Shown here: positions 1-7,903 of the stretch, in pieces
Layout of the letters: the number at the start of each line of letters is the position of its first letter
Numbering within the stretch: the first letter of the stretch is position 1
NCBI GenBank assembly: GCA_029781975.1
Contig: JAKOVQ010000025.1
Location: 77,001 to 141,000, forward strand
DNA: 64,000 nucleotides
Reading direction: 5' to 3'
DNA from: Acidobacteriota bacterium
Lineage (GTDB): Bacteria; Acidobacteriota; Thermoanaerobaculia; UBA5066
The notes under the pieces: generated by a model
Databases searched by the model: none
The model's input: only the letters and a program-made list of their open reading frames with translations
Told to the model about the DNA's origin: nothing
Made by a program: the position numbers and the translations under genes

Positions 1-839
1 TCCTCGAGGTCATCAAGGTCTCGCATCCGTACAAGCTGGTCTCCCGGGAGTTCCACCCGGACGACACCGTGGTCTCCATCGGGGGGGTCCCGGTGGGCGG
101 GACGCGGGTGGTCCTCGTCGCCGGCCCCTGCGCCGTCGAGACGTTCGAGCGGACCGTCGCCATCGCGGTCGCGGTGAAGGCCCGGGGGGCCCACCTCCTC
201 CGCGGGGGCGCGTTCAAGCCGAGGACCTCCCCCTACTCGTTCCAGGGGCATGGCGAGGAGGGGCTCCGGATGCTGGCCGCGGCTCGGGAGGCGAGCGGGC
301 TCCCCGTCGTCACCGAGGTCCTCGACACCGGCGCGGTCGACCTCGTGGCGCGCTACGCGGACTGCCTCCAGATCGGCGCCCGGAACATGCAGAACTTCGA
401 GCTCCTCAAGGCGGTGGGGAAGACGGGCAAGCCGGTCCTGCTCAAGCGCGGGATGGCGGCGACGCTGGAGGAGTTCCTCCTCGCGGCCGAGTACGTCCTG
501 AACGAGGGGAACCCGAACGTCGTCCTCTGCGAGAGGGGCGTCAGGACGTTCAGCGACTTCACCCGGAATACCCTCGACCTGGCGGTGATCCCGGCGGTCG
601 AGCGGATCTCGCACCTCCCGATCCTGGCCGACCCGTCGCACGGCACCGGGCGCCGCCACAAGGTGGCTCCGATGTCCCGCGCCGCCGTCGCCGCCGGCGC
701 CGACGGCCTCGTGATCGAGGTCCACGACCGGCCCGAGGAGGCGCTCTCCGACGGCCCGCAGGCGCTGACGCCGGACGCCTTCGGCGACCTCGTCTCCCAG
801 CTCGGGCCGATCGCGGCCGCGGTGGGGCGGTCGCTGTGA
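1..839 (+). CDS. aroF: 3-deoxy-7-phosphoheptulonate synthase (DAHP synthase), 5' end cut by window
   Basis: Condenses phosphoenolpyruvate with erythrose 4-phosphate in the first step of the shikimate pathway, in the cytoplasm. The reading frame is open from base 3, so the GTG at 69 is internal: the residues before it (PYKLVSREFHPDDTV) match the usual N-terminal region of the type I-beta (Bacillus AroA-like) enzymes. Family motifs seen are AGPCAVE, RGGAFKPRTSPYSF, LQIGARNMQNFELLK, KPVLLKRG and DPSHGTGRR. The stop overlaps the carA start by four bases (GTGA), so the two are probably co-translated. The missing N-terminus could hold a regulatory domain that cannot be judged here. Confidence 0.95.
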   Translation, partial: LEVIKVSHPYKLVSREFHPDDTVVSIGGVPVGGTRVVLVAGPCAVETFERTVAIAVAVKARGAHLLRGGAFKPRTSPYSFQGHGEEGLRMLAAAREASGLPVVTEVLDTGAVDLVARYADCLQIGARNMQNFELLKAVGKTGKPVLLKRGMAATLEEFLLAAEYVLNEGNPNVVLCERGVRTFSDFTRNTLDLAVIPAVERISHLPILADPSHGTGRRHKVAPMSRAAVAAGADGLVIEVHDRPEEALSDGPQALTPDAFGDLVSQLGPIAAAVGRSL

Positions 840-1942
840 CCCGCGGCCCCGCGCTCCTCCTCCTCGAGGACGGCCGCGCCTTCGAGGGGGAGGCCTTCGG
901 CGGCGCGGGGACCTCCTTCGGCGAGGTCGTCTTCAACACGGCGATGGCCGGCTACCAGGAGACCCTCACGGACCCGTCGTACCGGGGGCAGATCGTCGTC
1001 ATGACCGTCCCGCACGTCGGCAACTACGGCGTCAACGCCTCGGACGCGGAGTCCTCCCGGATCCAGGTGGCCGGCTTCGCGGCCCGCCACTTCCCGGAGC
1101 GCTTCTCCAACGCCCGGGGCGAGCGGAGCCTCGGGGAGGCGCTCGTCGAGTCGGGCACCGTCGCGATCCACGGGCTCGACACGCGCGCCCTCGTCCGCCA
1201 CCTCCGCTCGCGCGGGGCGATGCGCGGCGTCGTGACGTCGGAGCGGACGGCGCCCGGGGAGCGCGAGGCGCTCCTCGCCGACGTCCGGAGGCAGCCGGAG
1301 ATGGTCGGAGCGGCGCTCGCCCTCGAGGTCGGGACGCGCGAGCCCTACCCGTACGGCGCCCAGGACCCGGGGCGCCCGCGCGTGGCGGCGCTCGACTTCG
1401 GGATCAAGCGGAACATCCTCCGGAAGCTCGACGCGTGGGGCCTCGCGGTCACCGTCTTCCCCGCGACGGCGACGCCCGACGAGCTCCTCGAGGCCGGCCG
1501 CTTCGACGGCTTCTTCCTCTCCAACGGCCCCGGCGACCCGGCCGCGCTCCCCTCCTGCGTCGGGACGATCGGCGCACTGGTGGAATCGGGCAGGCCGGTG
1601 TTCGGCATCTGCCTCGGCCACCAGCTCCTCGGGATCGCCCTCGGGGCGAAGACTTTCAAGCTGAAGTTCGGCCACCGGGGGGTGAACCACCCCGTCCGCG
1701 ACGTGACGACGGGGGCCGTCTCGATCACGTCGCAGAACCACGGCTTCGCGGTCGACTCCGCCTCTCTCCCGGCCTCCCTCGAGCTGACCCACGTCAACCT
1801 CAACGACGGGACCTGCGAAGGGTTCCGGCTGAGGGGGCGCCCGGTCTTCGCGGTCCAGTACCACCCCGAGTCGGCCCCGGGCCCGCACGACTCGGACGCC
1901 CTCTTCGACGCGTTCGCGGGCCTGCTCGCGCGGCGGGCGTGA
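836..1942 (+). CDS. carA: Carbamoyl-phosphate synthase small (glutaminase) subunit
   Basis: Hydrolyses glutamine and passes ammonia to CarB for carbamoyl phosphate synthesis, feeding arginine and pyrimidine pathways. The 368 residues match the normal family length. The N-terminal CPSase_sm domain (LLLLEDGRAFEGEAFG, FNTAMAGYQETLTDPSY) is followed by a class I glutaminase domain with nucleophile Cys259 in GICLGHQ and the His/Glu pair in QYHPESAPGPHDS. It starts with GTG overlapping the aroF stop and ends in another GTGA overlap with the permease gene. The large subunit gene carB is not adjacent and must lie elsewhere. Confidence 0.97.
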   Translation: MTRGPALLLLEDGRAFEGEAFGGAGTSFGEVVFNTAMAGYQETLTDPSYRGQIVVMTVPHVGNYGVNASDAESSRIQVAGFAARHFPERFSNARGERSLGEALVESGTVAIHGLDTRALVRHLRSRGAMRGVVTSERTAPGEREALLADVRRQPEMVGAALALEVGTREPYPYGAQDPGRPRVAALDFGIKRNILRKLDAWGLAVTVFPATATPDELLEAGRFDGFFLSNGPGDPAALPSCVGTIGALVESGRPVFGICLGHQLLGIALGAKTFKLKFGHRGVNHPVRDVTTGAVSITSQNHGFAVDSASLPASLELTHVNLNDGTCEGFRLRGRPVFAVQYHPESAPGPHDSDALFDAFAGLLARRA

Positions 1943-3174
1943 ACCTCCCGCTCTTCCTGGCGCGCCGGTTCCTCGGCTCGCGGAGGGGAGGGCTCCTCGG
2001 CACGGTCTCGTCGCTGGCGCTCGGGGGGGTCGCGCTCGGGACGGCCGCCCTCGTCGTCGCGATGGGGCTCATGTCGGGCTACCGAGGCGACCTCGCAGAC
2101 AAGCTCGCCGGTACCAACGCGGAGGTCCTCGTCATCCCCGCCCCCGGCGCCGGCGAGGCCGGGACCCGCGGCGCCCTCTCGACGGTCCCCGGGGTCGCGG
2201 CCGTGGCCCGCACCGCGTTCGCGCCCGGGCTCCTCCTCTCGCCGGCGGTCCCGACGGGCGTCGACGCCGTGGTCAAGGGGCTCGAGGTCCCCTCGGGCCT
2301 CACGACGACGCGGCTCCTCGGCGCCGTCCCCGGCGTCGCATCGCTCCTCGCGCCGCGGGGGGGGCCGCGGGACCCCGTCCCCGCCCTCGTCGGCTCGGGG
2401 CTGGCGGCGCGCCTCGCCCTGAAGGACGGGGACACGGCGGTCCTGGAGACGGCCTCGCCCGCGCTCGCCAGCGGCCTCGCCCCGCCGAGGCGGACGGCGC
2501 TCCGCGTCGTCGCGCTCGTCACCACCGGCTTCTCGGAGGTCGACGACGGCTGGGCCGTCGTCCCCCTCGCGGCGTTCGAGCGGTTCGCCCCTCCCGACGC
2601 GCGGACCGGGCTCTGGGAGGTCAAGCTCGTCCACCCCTCCCGCGCGGACGAGGTGGTGACGGCGATCCGCTCGCGCCTCGGGCCGGCGAGCACCGTCCTC
2701 GACTGGAGGACGCTCAACCGGGACCTCTTCGCCGCCCTCGCCGTTCAGCAGACGCTCCTCTTCGTCGTCCTCGCCCTCATCGTCGCGGTCGCGGCGGGGA
2801 CGGTCGTCTCCTCGGTCGTGGTCCTCGTGGCCCAGAAGACCCGCGAGGTCGGGGTCCTTTCGGCCCTCGGCGGCGGGCCGCGCCTCCTGGCGCGGACCTT
2901 CCGGCTGGCCGGCCTCCTCCTCGGGGGGGCCGGGATCGCGGCCGGGATCGCGTTCGGGCTGGTCGTCTGCTGGGTCCTGACCGCGACGCGGGCGGTCCGC
3001 TTCCCGCCCGAGATCGCGAAGGTCTACTACCTCTCCTGGATGCCCTTCCGGCCCGAGCCGCTCCACGTCCTCGGCATCGCCGGGGTCGGCCTCCTCCTCG
3101 TCCTCCTCGCGGCCTCGCTGCCGGCGCGGCGCGCCGCGCGCCTCGACCCCTCCGAGGCGCTCCGCTACGAGTAG
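1939..3174 (+). CDS. ABC transporter permease of the LolC/LolE (FtsX-like) family
   Basis: Probable inner-membrane subunit of a lipoprotein-releasing transporter that extracts lipoproteins toward the outer membrane. The 411-residue protein has the LolC/E layout: one N-terminal membrane helix (about residues 22-43), a large periplasmic domain, then three C-terminal helices (about 272-297, 320-348, 375-396). The N-terminal LARRFL and the tail ARRAARLDPSEALRYE are typical of this family. The GTG start overlaps the carA stop (GTGA). The ATPase LolD is not next to it, so the partner is unknown; a MacB-like permease is the main alternative. Confidence 0.85.
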   Translation: MNLPLFLARRFLGSRRGGLLGTVSSLALGGVALGTAALVVAMGLMSGYRGDLADKLAGTNAEVLVIPAPGAGEAGTRGALSTVPGVAAVARTAFAPGLLLSPAVPTGVDAVVKGLEVPSGLTTTRLLGAVPGVASLLAPRGGPRDPVPALVGSGLAARLALKDGDTAVLETASPALASGLAPPRRTALRVVALVTTGFSEVDDGWAVVPLAAFERFAPPDARTGLWEVKLVHPSRADEVVTAIRSRLGPASTVLDWRTLNRDLFAALAVQQTLLFVVLALIVAVAAGTVVSSVVVLVAQKTREVGVLSALGGGPRLLARTFRLAGLLLGGAGIAAGIAFGLVVCWVLTATRAVRFPPEIAKVYYLSWMPFRPEPLHVLGIAGVGLLLVLLAASLPARRAARLDPSEALRYE

Positions 3175-3251
3175 ACGGCCGGCAGGTCGAAGAAGACCCC
3201 GGTCCCGGGGCGCGCGACCGGCCGGTCCATGGCGGACGTTCCTTCGATCAT
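3165..3251 (-). CDS. Possible small ORF (28 codons) behind a strong ribosome binding site
   Basis: A minus-strand ATG at 3251 is preceded at good spacing by AAAGGAGG (plus-strand cctccttt, 3257-3264), an unusually complete Shine-Dalgarno for this window. The peptide starts MIEGTSAMDRPVARPGTG and ends FFDLPAVYS. It overlaps the end of the permease gene by ten bases. No family is recognised. It could be a genuine microprotein, the remnant of a longer gene, or chance in a GC-rich sequence; the ribosome binding site is the only real evidence. Confidence 0.3.
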   Translation of the reverse strand: MIEGTSAMDRPVARPGTGVFFDLPAVYS

Positions 3252-3351
3252 CCGGGCCTCCTTTCGATGGGACTGCAAGGGCCCTGCCAGGAGACGGGGT
3301 CGCAGGAACGCGTAAATGCGGGCCTGACGGGGCTTGGGAGCGGCTCTCGGG

Positions 3352-3386
3352 CGGACAGGTGTCCGCCGTCGCCGGACGCCTGTCCG
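3352..3386 (+). other. Long hairpin upstream of the cytochrome gene
   Basis: The arms CGGACAGG (3352-3359) and CCTGTCCG (3379-3386) pair perfectly. An inner GTCCG/CGGAC stem (3361-3365 with 3373-3377) closes a seven-base loop. No T-run follows, so a simple intrinsic terminator is unlikely. It could be an operator with nested dyads or a 5' leader structure. It lies 66 bases before the cytochrome start. Confidence 0.4.
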
Positions 3387-3452
3387 GGGCTCGACGCCAC
3401 GCCGAGATTCCCCGAAAATACCCGGTCCGAATTCCGGAAGGAGGAACGAGAA

Positions 3453-3701
3453 GTGAAGAAGACCACCACCGCCATCGTCGCCACCCTGGCCGCCCTCGCC
3501 CTGGCCGGCTCCGCGTTCGCCACCATGGAGATCCAGAAGGAGTACAAGGCGAAGGACGCCAAGGCCAACTGCGCCAGCTGCCACACCGAGAAGATGCCGA
3601 AGAAGGACAAGGCCGACCTCAACGACTTCGGCAAGAAGGTCAAGGAGGCCAAGGGCGCCGACGGCAAGATCGACTGGGCGAAGGTCCCCGCCGCCAAGTA
3701 G
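3453..3701 (+). CDS. Small periplasmic monoheme c-type cytochrome
   Basis: An 82-residue secreted protein with a signal peptide (VKKTTTAIVATLAALALAG, cleavage expected after SAFA) and one heme c motif, CASCH, near residue 44. The rest is short, lysine-rich and hydrophilic, as in small electron-carrier cytochromes; no distal Met ligand can be assigned with confidence. The GTG start is supported by the ribosome binding site GGAGG at 3439-3443. It stands alone, followed by a strong terminator. The natural redox partner is unknown; the large multiheme cytochrome at 13723-16527 is one possibility. Confidence 0.85.
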   Translation: MKKTTTAIVATLAALALAGSAFATMEIQKEYKAKDAKANCASCHTEKMPKKDKADLNDFGKKVKEAKGADGKIDWAKVPAAK

Positions 3702-3744
3702 CTCCCGGACCCGGTCCCTCGCGGACCGGTCGCCTCGAGTTCAG

Positions 3745-3777
3745 CGCCCCCGGGCTCGCGCCCGGGGGCGTCTTTTC
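3745..3777 (+). terminator. Rho-independent terminator after the small cytochrome gene
   Basis: A perfect 10-bp stem (CGCCCCCGGG with CCCGGGGGCG) around the loop CTCGCG is followed by TCTTTTC. It ends the monocistronic cytochrome unit and separates it from the BMC operon. Confidence 0.9.
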
Positions 3778-3878
3778 TCGCCCGTCGCCCGGCGCGGGAG
3801 GGCGGGAGCCGCACGGGCGCGCGGGAGACCGTCGGGAGACGGAGCCCCATCCGGCGAAATGCGGGCGGCTCCGGCGGT

Positions 3879-3884
3879 TAGAAT
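3879..3884 (+). promoter_or_regulatory. -10 element (TAGAAT) of the BMC operon, leaderless start predicted
   Basis: TAGAAT ends nine bases before the ATG at 3894 with no Shine-Dalgarno between, so transcription should begin at or next to the start codon. No clear -35 is visible. Confidence 0.6.
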
Positions 3885-3893
3885 GGACGCCCC

Positions 3894-5126
3894 ATGCCGC
3901 CGCTGAGGATCGCCCTCGCCGCCGACCACGGCGGCTTCGAGCTCAAGGAACGGCTGAAGGAGCACCTCCGCGGGCAGGGGCACGAGGTGGCCGACCTCGG
4001 GACCTCCGGGAAGGAGCCGGTCGACTACCCGGTCTTCGCCCGCGCCGTCGCCCTCCGGGTCGCCCAGGGGGAGGCCGAGTTCGGGATCGCCGTCGACGGC
4101 GCCGGGATCGGCTCGGCGATGGCGGCGAACAAGGTCCCGGGCGTCCTGGCGGCCACGTGCAACACCGAGGCCCTGGCGCGGAACGCCCGCGAGCACAACG
4201 ACGCGAACGTCCTGGCCCTCGGCGCCGGACACGTCGACGAGGCTCTCGCGCGGCGGATCGCCGACGTCTTCCTCGGGGCGGCCTGCACGGCGGAGCGCCA
4301 CAGGAGGCGCGTCGCGATGATCCGGGAGATGGAGAAGGAGAAGGGGATGCCGGAGCTTTCGCCCGAGGACGTGGCGCGGATCGCCGAGAAGGTCCGGGAG
4401 ATCCTGGCGAGGGGAGGGGCGCCGGCCGCGACGGCCGAGCCTAACCTCTCGCCCGCCGACGTCGCCCGGCTGATCGACCACACCCTCCTGAAGCCCGACG
4501 CCACGGCGGCCGACGTCGAGAAGCTCTGCGCCGAGGCGCGCGAGAACGGCTTCTTCTCCGTCTGCGTCAACCCGATCTTCGTCCCGAGGGTGAAGCAGCT
4601 CCTGCGCGGGAGCGCGGTGAAGGTCTGCTGCGTCGTCGGCTTCCCCCTCGGCGCGCAGGACCCCCAGATCAAGGCGCTGGAGGCGAGGAAGGCCCTGCGC
4701 GAGGGGGCGCAGGAGATCGACATGGTCATCAACGTCGGCGCCCTGAAGGGGAAGGACGACGCGCTCGTCCTGCGCGACATCCGGGGCGTCGTCGAGGCGT
4801 GCAAGGACGGCCGGGCCCTCTCGAAGGTCATCCTCGAGACCGCCCTCCTCACCGACGAGGAGAAGGTCCGCGCGTGCGAGCTGGCGATGAAGGCGGGCGC
4901 CGACTTCGTCAAGACCTCGACCGGCTTCTCCTCCGGGGGGGCGAAGCCGGAGGACGTGGCGCTGATGGCGCGGACGGTCGCGCCGAGGAAGCTGGGCGTG
5001 AAGGCGTCGGGCGGCATCCGCACCTACGACGACCTCCTCCGGATGGTGCGGGCCGGGGCGACGCGGGTCGGCGCGTCGGCCAGCGTGAAGATCCTGGAGG
5101 AAGCCCGCGCCCGCGCGGGGAAGTGA
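3894..5126 (+). CDS. RpiB-like sugar-phosphate isomerase fused to deoxyribose-phosphate aldolase (BMC core enzyme)
   Basis: A 410-residue two-domain enzyme. Residues 1-150 form an RpiB/LacAB domain ([31 protein letters not shown]). Residues about 184-408 form a class I DeoC aldolase, which cleaves 2-deoxyribose 5-phosphate to glyceraldehyde 3-phosphate and acetaldehyde. Catalytic residues seen are Schiff-base Lys340 (DFVKTSTGF), Lys370 (GVKASGG) and Asp276 (EIDMVINVG). The isomerase position that is Cys in E. coli RpiB is Asp68 here (VDGAGIG). Between the domains, residues about 154-175 ([17 protein letters not shown]) look like an amphipathic BMC encapsulation helix. It is the first gene of the BMC operon. 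DeoC and RpiB are known cargo of sugar-phosphate-utilising BMCs; the fused form and internal helix are the unusual points. Confidence 0.93.
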   Translation: MPPLRIALAADHGGFELKERLKEHLRGQGHEVADLGTSGKEPVDYPVFARAVALRVAQGEAEFGIAVDGAGIGSAMAANKVPGVLAATCNTEALARNAREHNDANVLALGAGHVDEALARRIADVFLGAACTAERHRRRVAMIREMEKEKGMPELSPEDVARIAEKVREILARGGAPAATAEPNLSPADVARLIDHTLLKPDATAADVEKLCAEARENGFFSVCVNPIFVPRVKQLLRGSAVKVCCVVGFPLGAQDPQIKALEARKALREGAQEIDMVINVGALKGKDDALVLRDIRGVVEACKDGRALSKVILETALLTDEEKVRACELAMKAGADFVKTSTGFSSGGAKPEDVALMARTVAPRKLGVKASGGIRTYDDLLRMVRAGATRVGASASVKILEEARARAGK

Positions 5127-5133
5127 GGAGAGG

Positions 5134-5763
5134 ATGGGAGAGCTCCGCTGCTACGTCTTCATCGACAGCCTCCAGCCGCAGTTCGCGTCGTTCCTGGGGA
5201 CCGTCGCGCAGGGCTTCCTCCCCGTGCCGGGGCAGGCGTCGCTCTTCGTCGAGGTGTCGCCCGGGATGGACATCATGAAGGTGACCGACGTCGCCCTGAA
5301 GGCGACCGACGTCAAGCCGGGGATGATGATCATCGAGCGCCTCTACGGGATGCTCGAGGTCCACTCCGACTCGCAGGCCGACGTGAGGCAGGCCGGGGCG
5401 GCGGTCCTTCAGGCCCTCGGGCTCGACGAGGCCGACCGGATCAAGCCGGAGATCACGTCGAGCCAGGTGATCCGGAACATCTCCCCGTACCACACGCAGC
5501 TCATCAACCGGACGCGGCACGGCGACATGATCGTGCCGGGCCAGACGCTCTACGTCCTCGAGTGCGCCCCCGCCGGCTACGCGGCCATCGCGGCCAACGA
5601 GGCCGAGAAGGCGGCCGAGATCAACGTCCTGGAGGTCCGCGCCTTCGGGAGCTTCGGGCGGGTCTACCTCGGCGGCGAGGAGAAGGACATCGACGTGGCG
5701 TGGCGGGCCGCCGAGGAGGCGCTGAAGGCGCTCCCGGGACGGGCCGCGCGCGGCCGCGACTGA
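5134..5763 (+). CDS. BMC-T shell protein (tandem BMC domains, stacking type)
   Basis: A 209-residue tandem-domain shell protein forming trimeric pseudohexameric tiles of the microcompartment facet. It closely resembles my recollection of Haliangium ochraceum Hoch_5816: both start with a short strand then LQPQ, followed by FLPVPGQASL, VTDVALKATDV, ERLYGMLEVH, and in the second half GYAAIAANEAEKAAEIN and FGRVYLGGEE. Those relatives can stack face to face and have a gated central pore, suggesting passage of larger metabolites or cofactors. The start follows GAGGAGAGG by no more than a few bases. It lies 7 bases after the fusion enzyme gene. Confidence 0.93.
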   Translation: MGELRCYVFIDSLQPQFASFLGTVAQGFLPVPGQASLFVEVSPGMDIMKVTDVALKATDVKPGMMIIERLYGMLEVHSDSQADVRQAGAAVLQALGLDEADRIKPEITSSQVIRNISPYHTQLINRTRHGDMIVPGQTLYVLECAPAGYAAIAANEAEKAAEINVLEVRAFGSFGRVYLGGEEKDIDVAWRAAEEALKALPGRAARGRD

Positions 5764-5818
5764 AGCCAGCTGACGCGCGGCGCTGGGCCGTGCGACGATT
5801 CCGACGAGAGGAACAGCC

Positions 5819-6115
5819 ATGACCGAAGCCCTTGGGATGATCGAGACGCGGTCCTTCCCCGCGGTGGTGGAGGCGGCCGACGCGGCCGTCAAGGCGGCGA
5901 AGGTGGAGCTCGTGTCGTACGAGAAGACGGGGGGCGGCTACGTCACCGTCATCGTCCGCGGCGACGTGGCGGCCGTGAAGGCCGCGTGCGACGCGGCGCA
6001 GGTGGCCGCCGGCCGCGTCGGCGAGCTCGTGACGGTCCACGTCATCGCCCGCCCGCACGCCAACGTCGACGCCGTCCTGCCTCTGGGCCGCAAGGGCGCC
6101 CCCGAGGCGAAGTAG
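5819..6115 (+). CDS. BMC-H major hexameric shell protein
   Basis: A 98-residue single BMC domain protein, the expected main facet tile. It has the hallmark opening [19 protein letters not shown], the [18 protein letters not shown] core and the ending [16 protein letters not shown]. It is the only BMC-H gene in the locus. A ribosome binding site (GAGAGGAA) precedes the ATG. It is very similar to the Haliangium BMC-H in motif content (from memory, not a search). Confidence 0.96.
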   Translation: MTEALGMIETRSFPAVVEAADAAVKAAKVELVSYEKTGGGYVTVIVRGDVAAVKAACDAAQVAAGRVGELVTVHVIARPHANVDAVLPLGRKGAPEAK

Positions 6116-6134
6116 AGCCCGGCGCGAGGGCGCC

Positions 6135-6422
6135 ATGCAGCTCGCGAAGGTCGTCGGGAGCGCCGTGGCGACGCGGAAGGAGGAGAGCCTCTCGGGGCTC
6201 AAGCTCCTCCTCGTCCGCCCGGTCGACGAGGAGGGGCGCGCGGGGACGACCGTCCTCGTGGCGGCCGACGCGGTCGGCGCCGGCCCCGAGGAGGTCGTCC
6301 TGATCGCGGCGGGGAGCTCGGCCCGCCAGACCCTCGCCACCGACAAGCGCCCGGTCGACGCGGTCGTCATGGCCATCGTCGACTCGTGGGACGTCGGCGG
6401 CGTGACGAAGTACCGGAAGTGA
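6135..6422 (+). CDS. BMC-P pentameric vertex protein (EutN/CcmL family), copy 1
   Basis: A 95-residue EutN/CcmL-fold protein that should cap the twelve shell vertices. Typical features are the N-terminal AKVVGSAVATRKEESLSG, the middle VLVAADAVGAGPEEVVLI and the final DAVVMAIVDSWDV. It is the first of three divergent BMC-P genes here, sitting between BMC-H and the aldehyde dehydrogenase. Paralogous vertex proteins are also known from the Haliangium system. Confidence 0.93.
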   Translation: MQLAKVVGSAVATRKEESLSGLKLLLVRPVDEEGRAGTTVLVAADAVGAGPEEVVLIAAGSSARQTLATDKRPVDAVVMAIVDSWDVGGVTKYRK

Positions 6423-6441
6423 GGAGCGGAGGACGACGCCC

Positions 6442-7902
6442 GTGGCGCGCCTGACCGACCAGGAGATCGAGGCGATCGCGCGGCGGATCGCGGCCGACCT
6501 CTCGGGGGAGCCCGCCGCCGGAGGCGCGTCCCCGCCTCCGGGGGCGCCCGCGCCCGGGGCCGCCGCGGGCACCGGCCCCGCCGGGACCTTCGCCACCGTG
6601 AACGAGGCGGTGGAGGCGGCCCGGAGGGCCCAGCCCGCCTTCGCCGCGCTCCCGCTCCGCGTCCGCGGGGCGATCCTCGAGGCGATCCGGCGGACGATGC
6701 GCGAGAACGGGGCGGCCCTCGCGCGGGCGGCCCACGAGGAGACCGGCCTCGGGCGGTACGAGGACAAGGTCGTCAAGAACGCCCTCGTCACCGAAAAGAC
6801 CCCCGGCCTCGAGGACCTCTACCCCTCCGCCGTGACCGGGGACCACGGCCTCTCGCTGATCGAGCCGGCCCCGTTCGGCGTCATCGGCGCCATCACGCCG
6901 TGCACCAACCCGACGTCGACCATCATCTGCAACGCCATCGGGATGCTGGCCGCCGGGAACGCGGTCGTCTTCTCGGTCCACCCGCTCGCGAAGGAGTGCT
7001 CCATCCGGACGATCGCCCTCCTCGACAAGGCGATCACGGGGGCGGGCGGCCCGCCGAACGTCGTCACGGGCGTCGCGGCCCCGTCGATCGAGTCGGCCCA
7101 GGAGGTGATGCGGCACCCCGGCATCCGCCTCCTCGTCGTCACGGGGGGCGGGGCGGTGGTGAAGGCCGCGATGGCGAGCGGCAAGCGCGCCATCTGCGCC
7201 GGGCCGGGGAACCCCCCCGTCGTCGTCGACGAGACGGCCGACGTCGCCAAGGCGGCGCGGGACATCGTCCTGGGCGCCTCCACCGACAACAACATCATCT
7301 GCACCGACGAGAAGGAGGTCCTCGTCGTGGCGAAGGTGGCCGACGACCTCCTCCGCGCGATGGTCCAGAACGGGGCCGTCCTCGTCGGGAAGGAGCGGCT
7401 CCGCGACCTCGAGCAGGTCGTCTTCCGGAAGATGCACGGCCCCCGGCAGCACGCCGAGATCGACAAGGAGCTGATCGGGAAGAACGCGAACGTCATCCTC
7501 GGCCGGATGGGGATCTCGGCCCCCGACTCCGTCCGCCTCGCGATCGTCGAGGTGGACCAGGACCACCCGCTCCTCTGGACCGAGCAGATGATGCCGGTCC
7601 TCCCGGTCTGCCGCGTCCCGAACGCCGACTACGCGATCGACCTCGCCGTCCCCGTCGAGGGGCGCAACCGGCACACCGCGGTCATGCACTCGAGGAACCT
7701 CGACAACCTGTCGCGGATGGCCAGGGAGTGCGACTGCTCGATCTTCGTCAAGAACGGCCGCTCGCAGGCGGGGCTCGGCCTCGACGGCGAGGGGTTCTGC
7801 TCGTTCACCATCGCGAGCCCGACCGGGGAGGGGTTGACGGGGCCCCGCTCCTTCTCGCGCTGGCGCCGCTGCGTCCTCGTCGACCACTTCCGGATCACGT
7901 GA
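6442..7902 (+). CDS. BMC-associated CoA-acylating aldehyde dehydrogenase (PduP/EutE-like)
   Basis: Converts the toxic aldehyde made in the shell (acetaldehyde if the DeoC domain is the source) plus NAD+ and CoA to acyl-CoA and NADH. The 486 residues begin with an amphipathic encapsulation helix (LTDQEIEAIARRIAADL) and a Pro/Gly/Ala linker, then the ALDH fold. The predicted catalytic residue is Cys287 in DNNIICTDEKE, as in PduP/EutE proteins; GPGNPPVVVDETAD and SPTGEG are also family-like. The start is GTG at 6442 with a GGAGGA site just upstream. It is the only dehydrogenase in the locus, so NAD+ and CoA must be recycled by proteins encoded elsewhere. Confidence 0.94.
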   Translation: MARLTDQEIEAIARRIAADLSGEPAAGGASPPPGAPAPGAAAGTGPAGTFATVNEAVEAARRAQPAFAALPLRVRGAILEAIRRTMRENGAALARAAHEETGLGRYEDKVVKNALVTEKTPGLEDLYPSAVTGDHGLSLIEPAPFGVIGAITPCTNPTSTIICNAIGMLAAGNAVVFSVHPLAKECSIRTIALLDKAITGAGGPPNVVTGVAAPSIESAQEVMRHPGIRLLVVTGGGAVVKAAMASGKRAICAGPGNPPVVVDETADVAKAARDIVLGASTDNNIICTDEKEVLVVAKVADDLLRAMVQNGAVLVGKERLRDLEQVVFRKMHGPRQHAEIDKELIGKNANVILGRMGISAPDSVRLAIVEVDQDHPLLWTEQMMPVLPVCRVPNADYAIDLAVPVEGRNRHTAVMHSRNLDNLSRMARECDCSIFVKNGRSQAGLGLDGEGFCSFTIASPTGEGLTGPRSFSRWRRCVLVDHFRIT

Positions 7903-7903
7903 G

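Noticed and set aside
353-1888. Long antisense reading frame (over 500 codons) on the minus strand
   Set aside because: It lies over aroF and carA, has repetitive Arg/Glu/Gly composition, no domain and no ribosome binding site; it is a shadow of GC-rich coding sequence.
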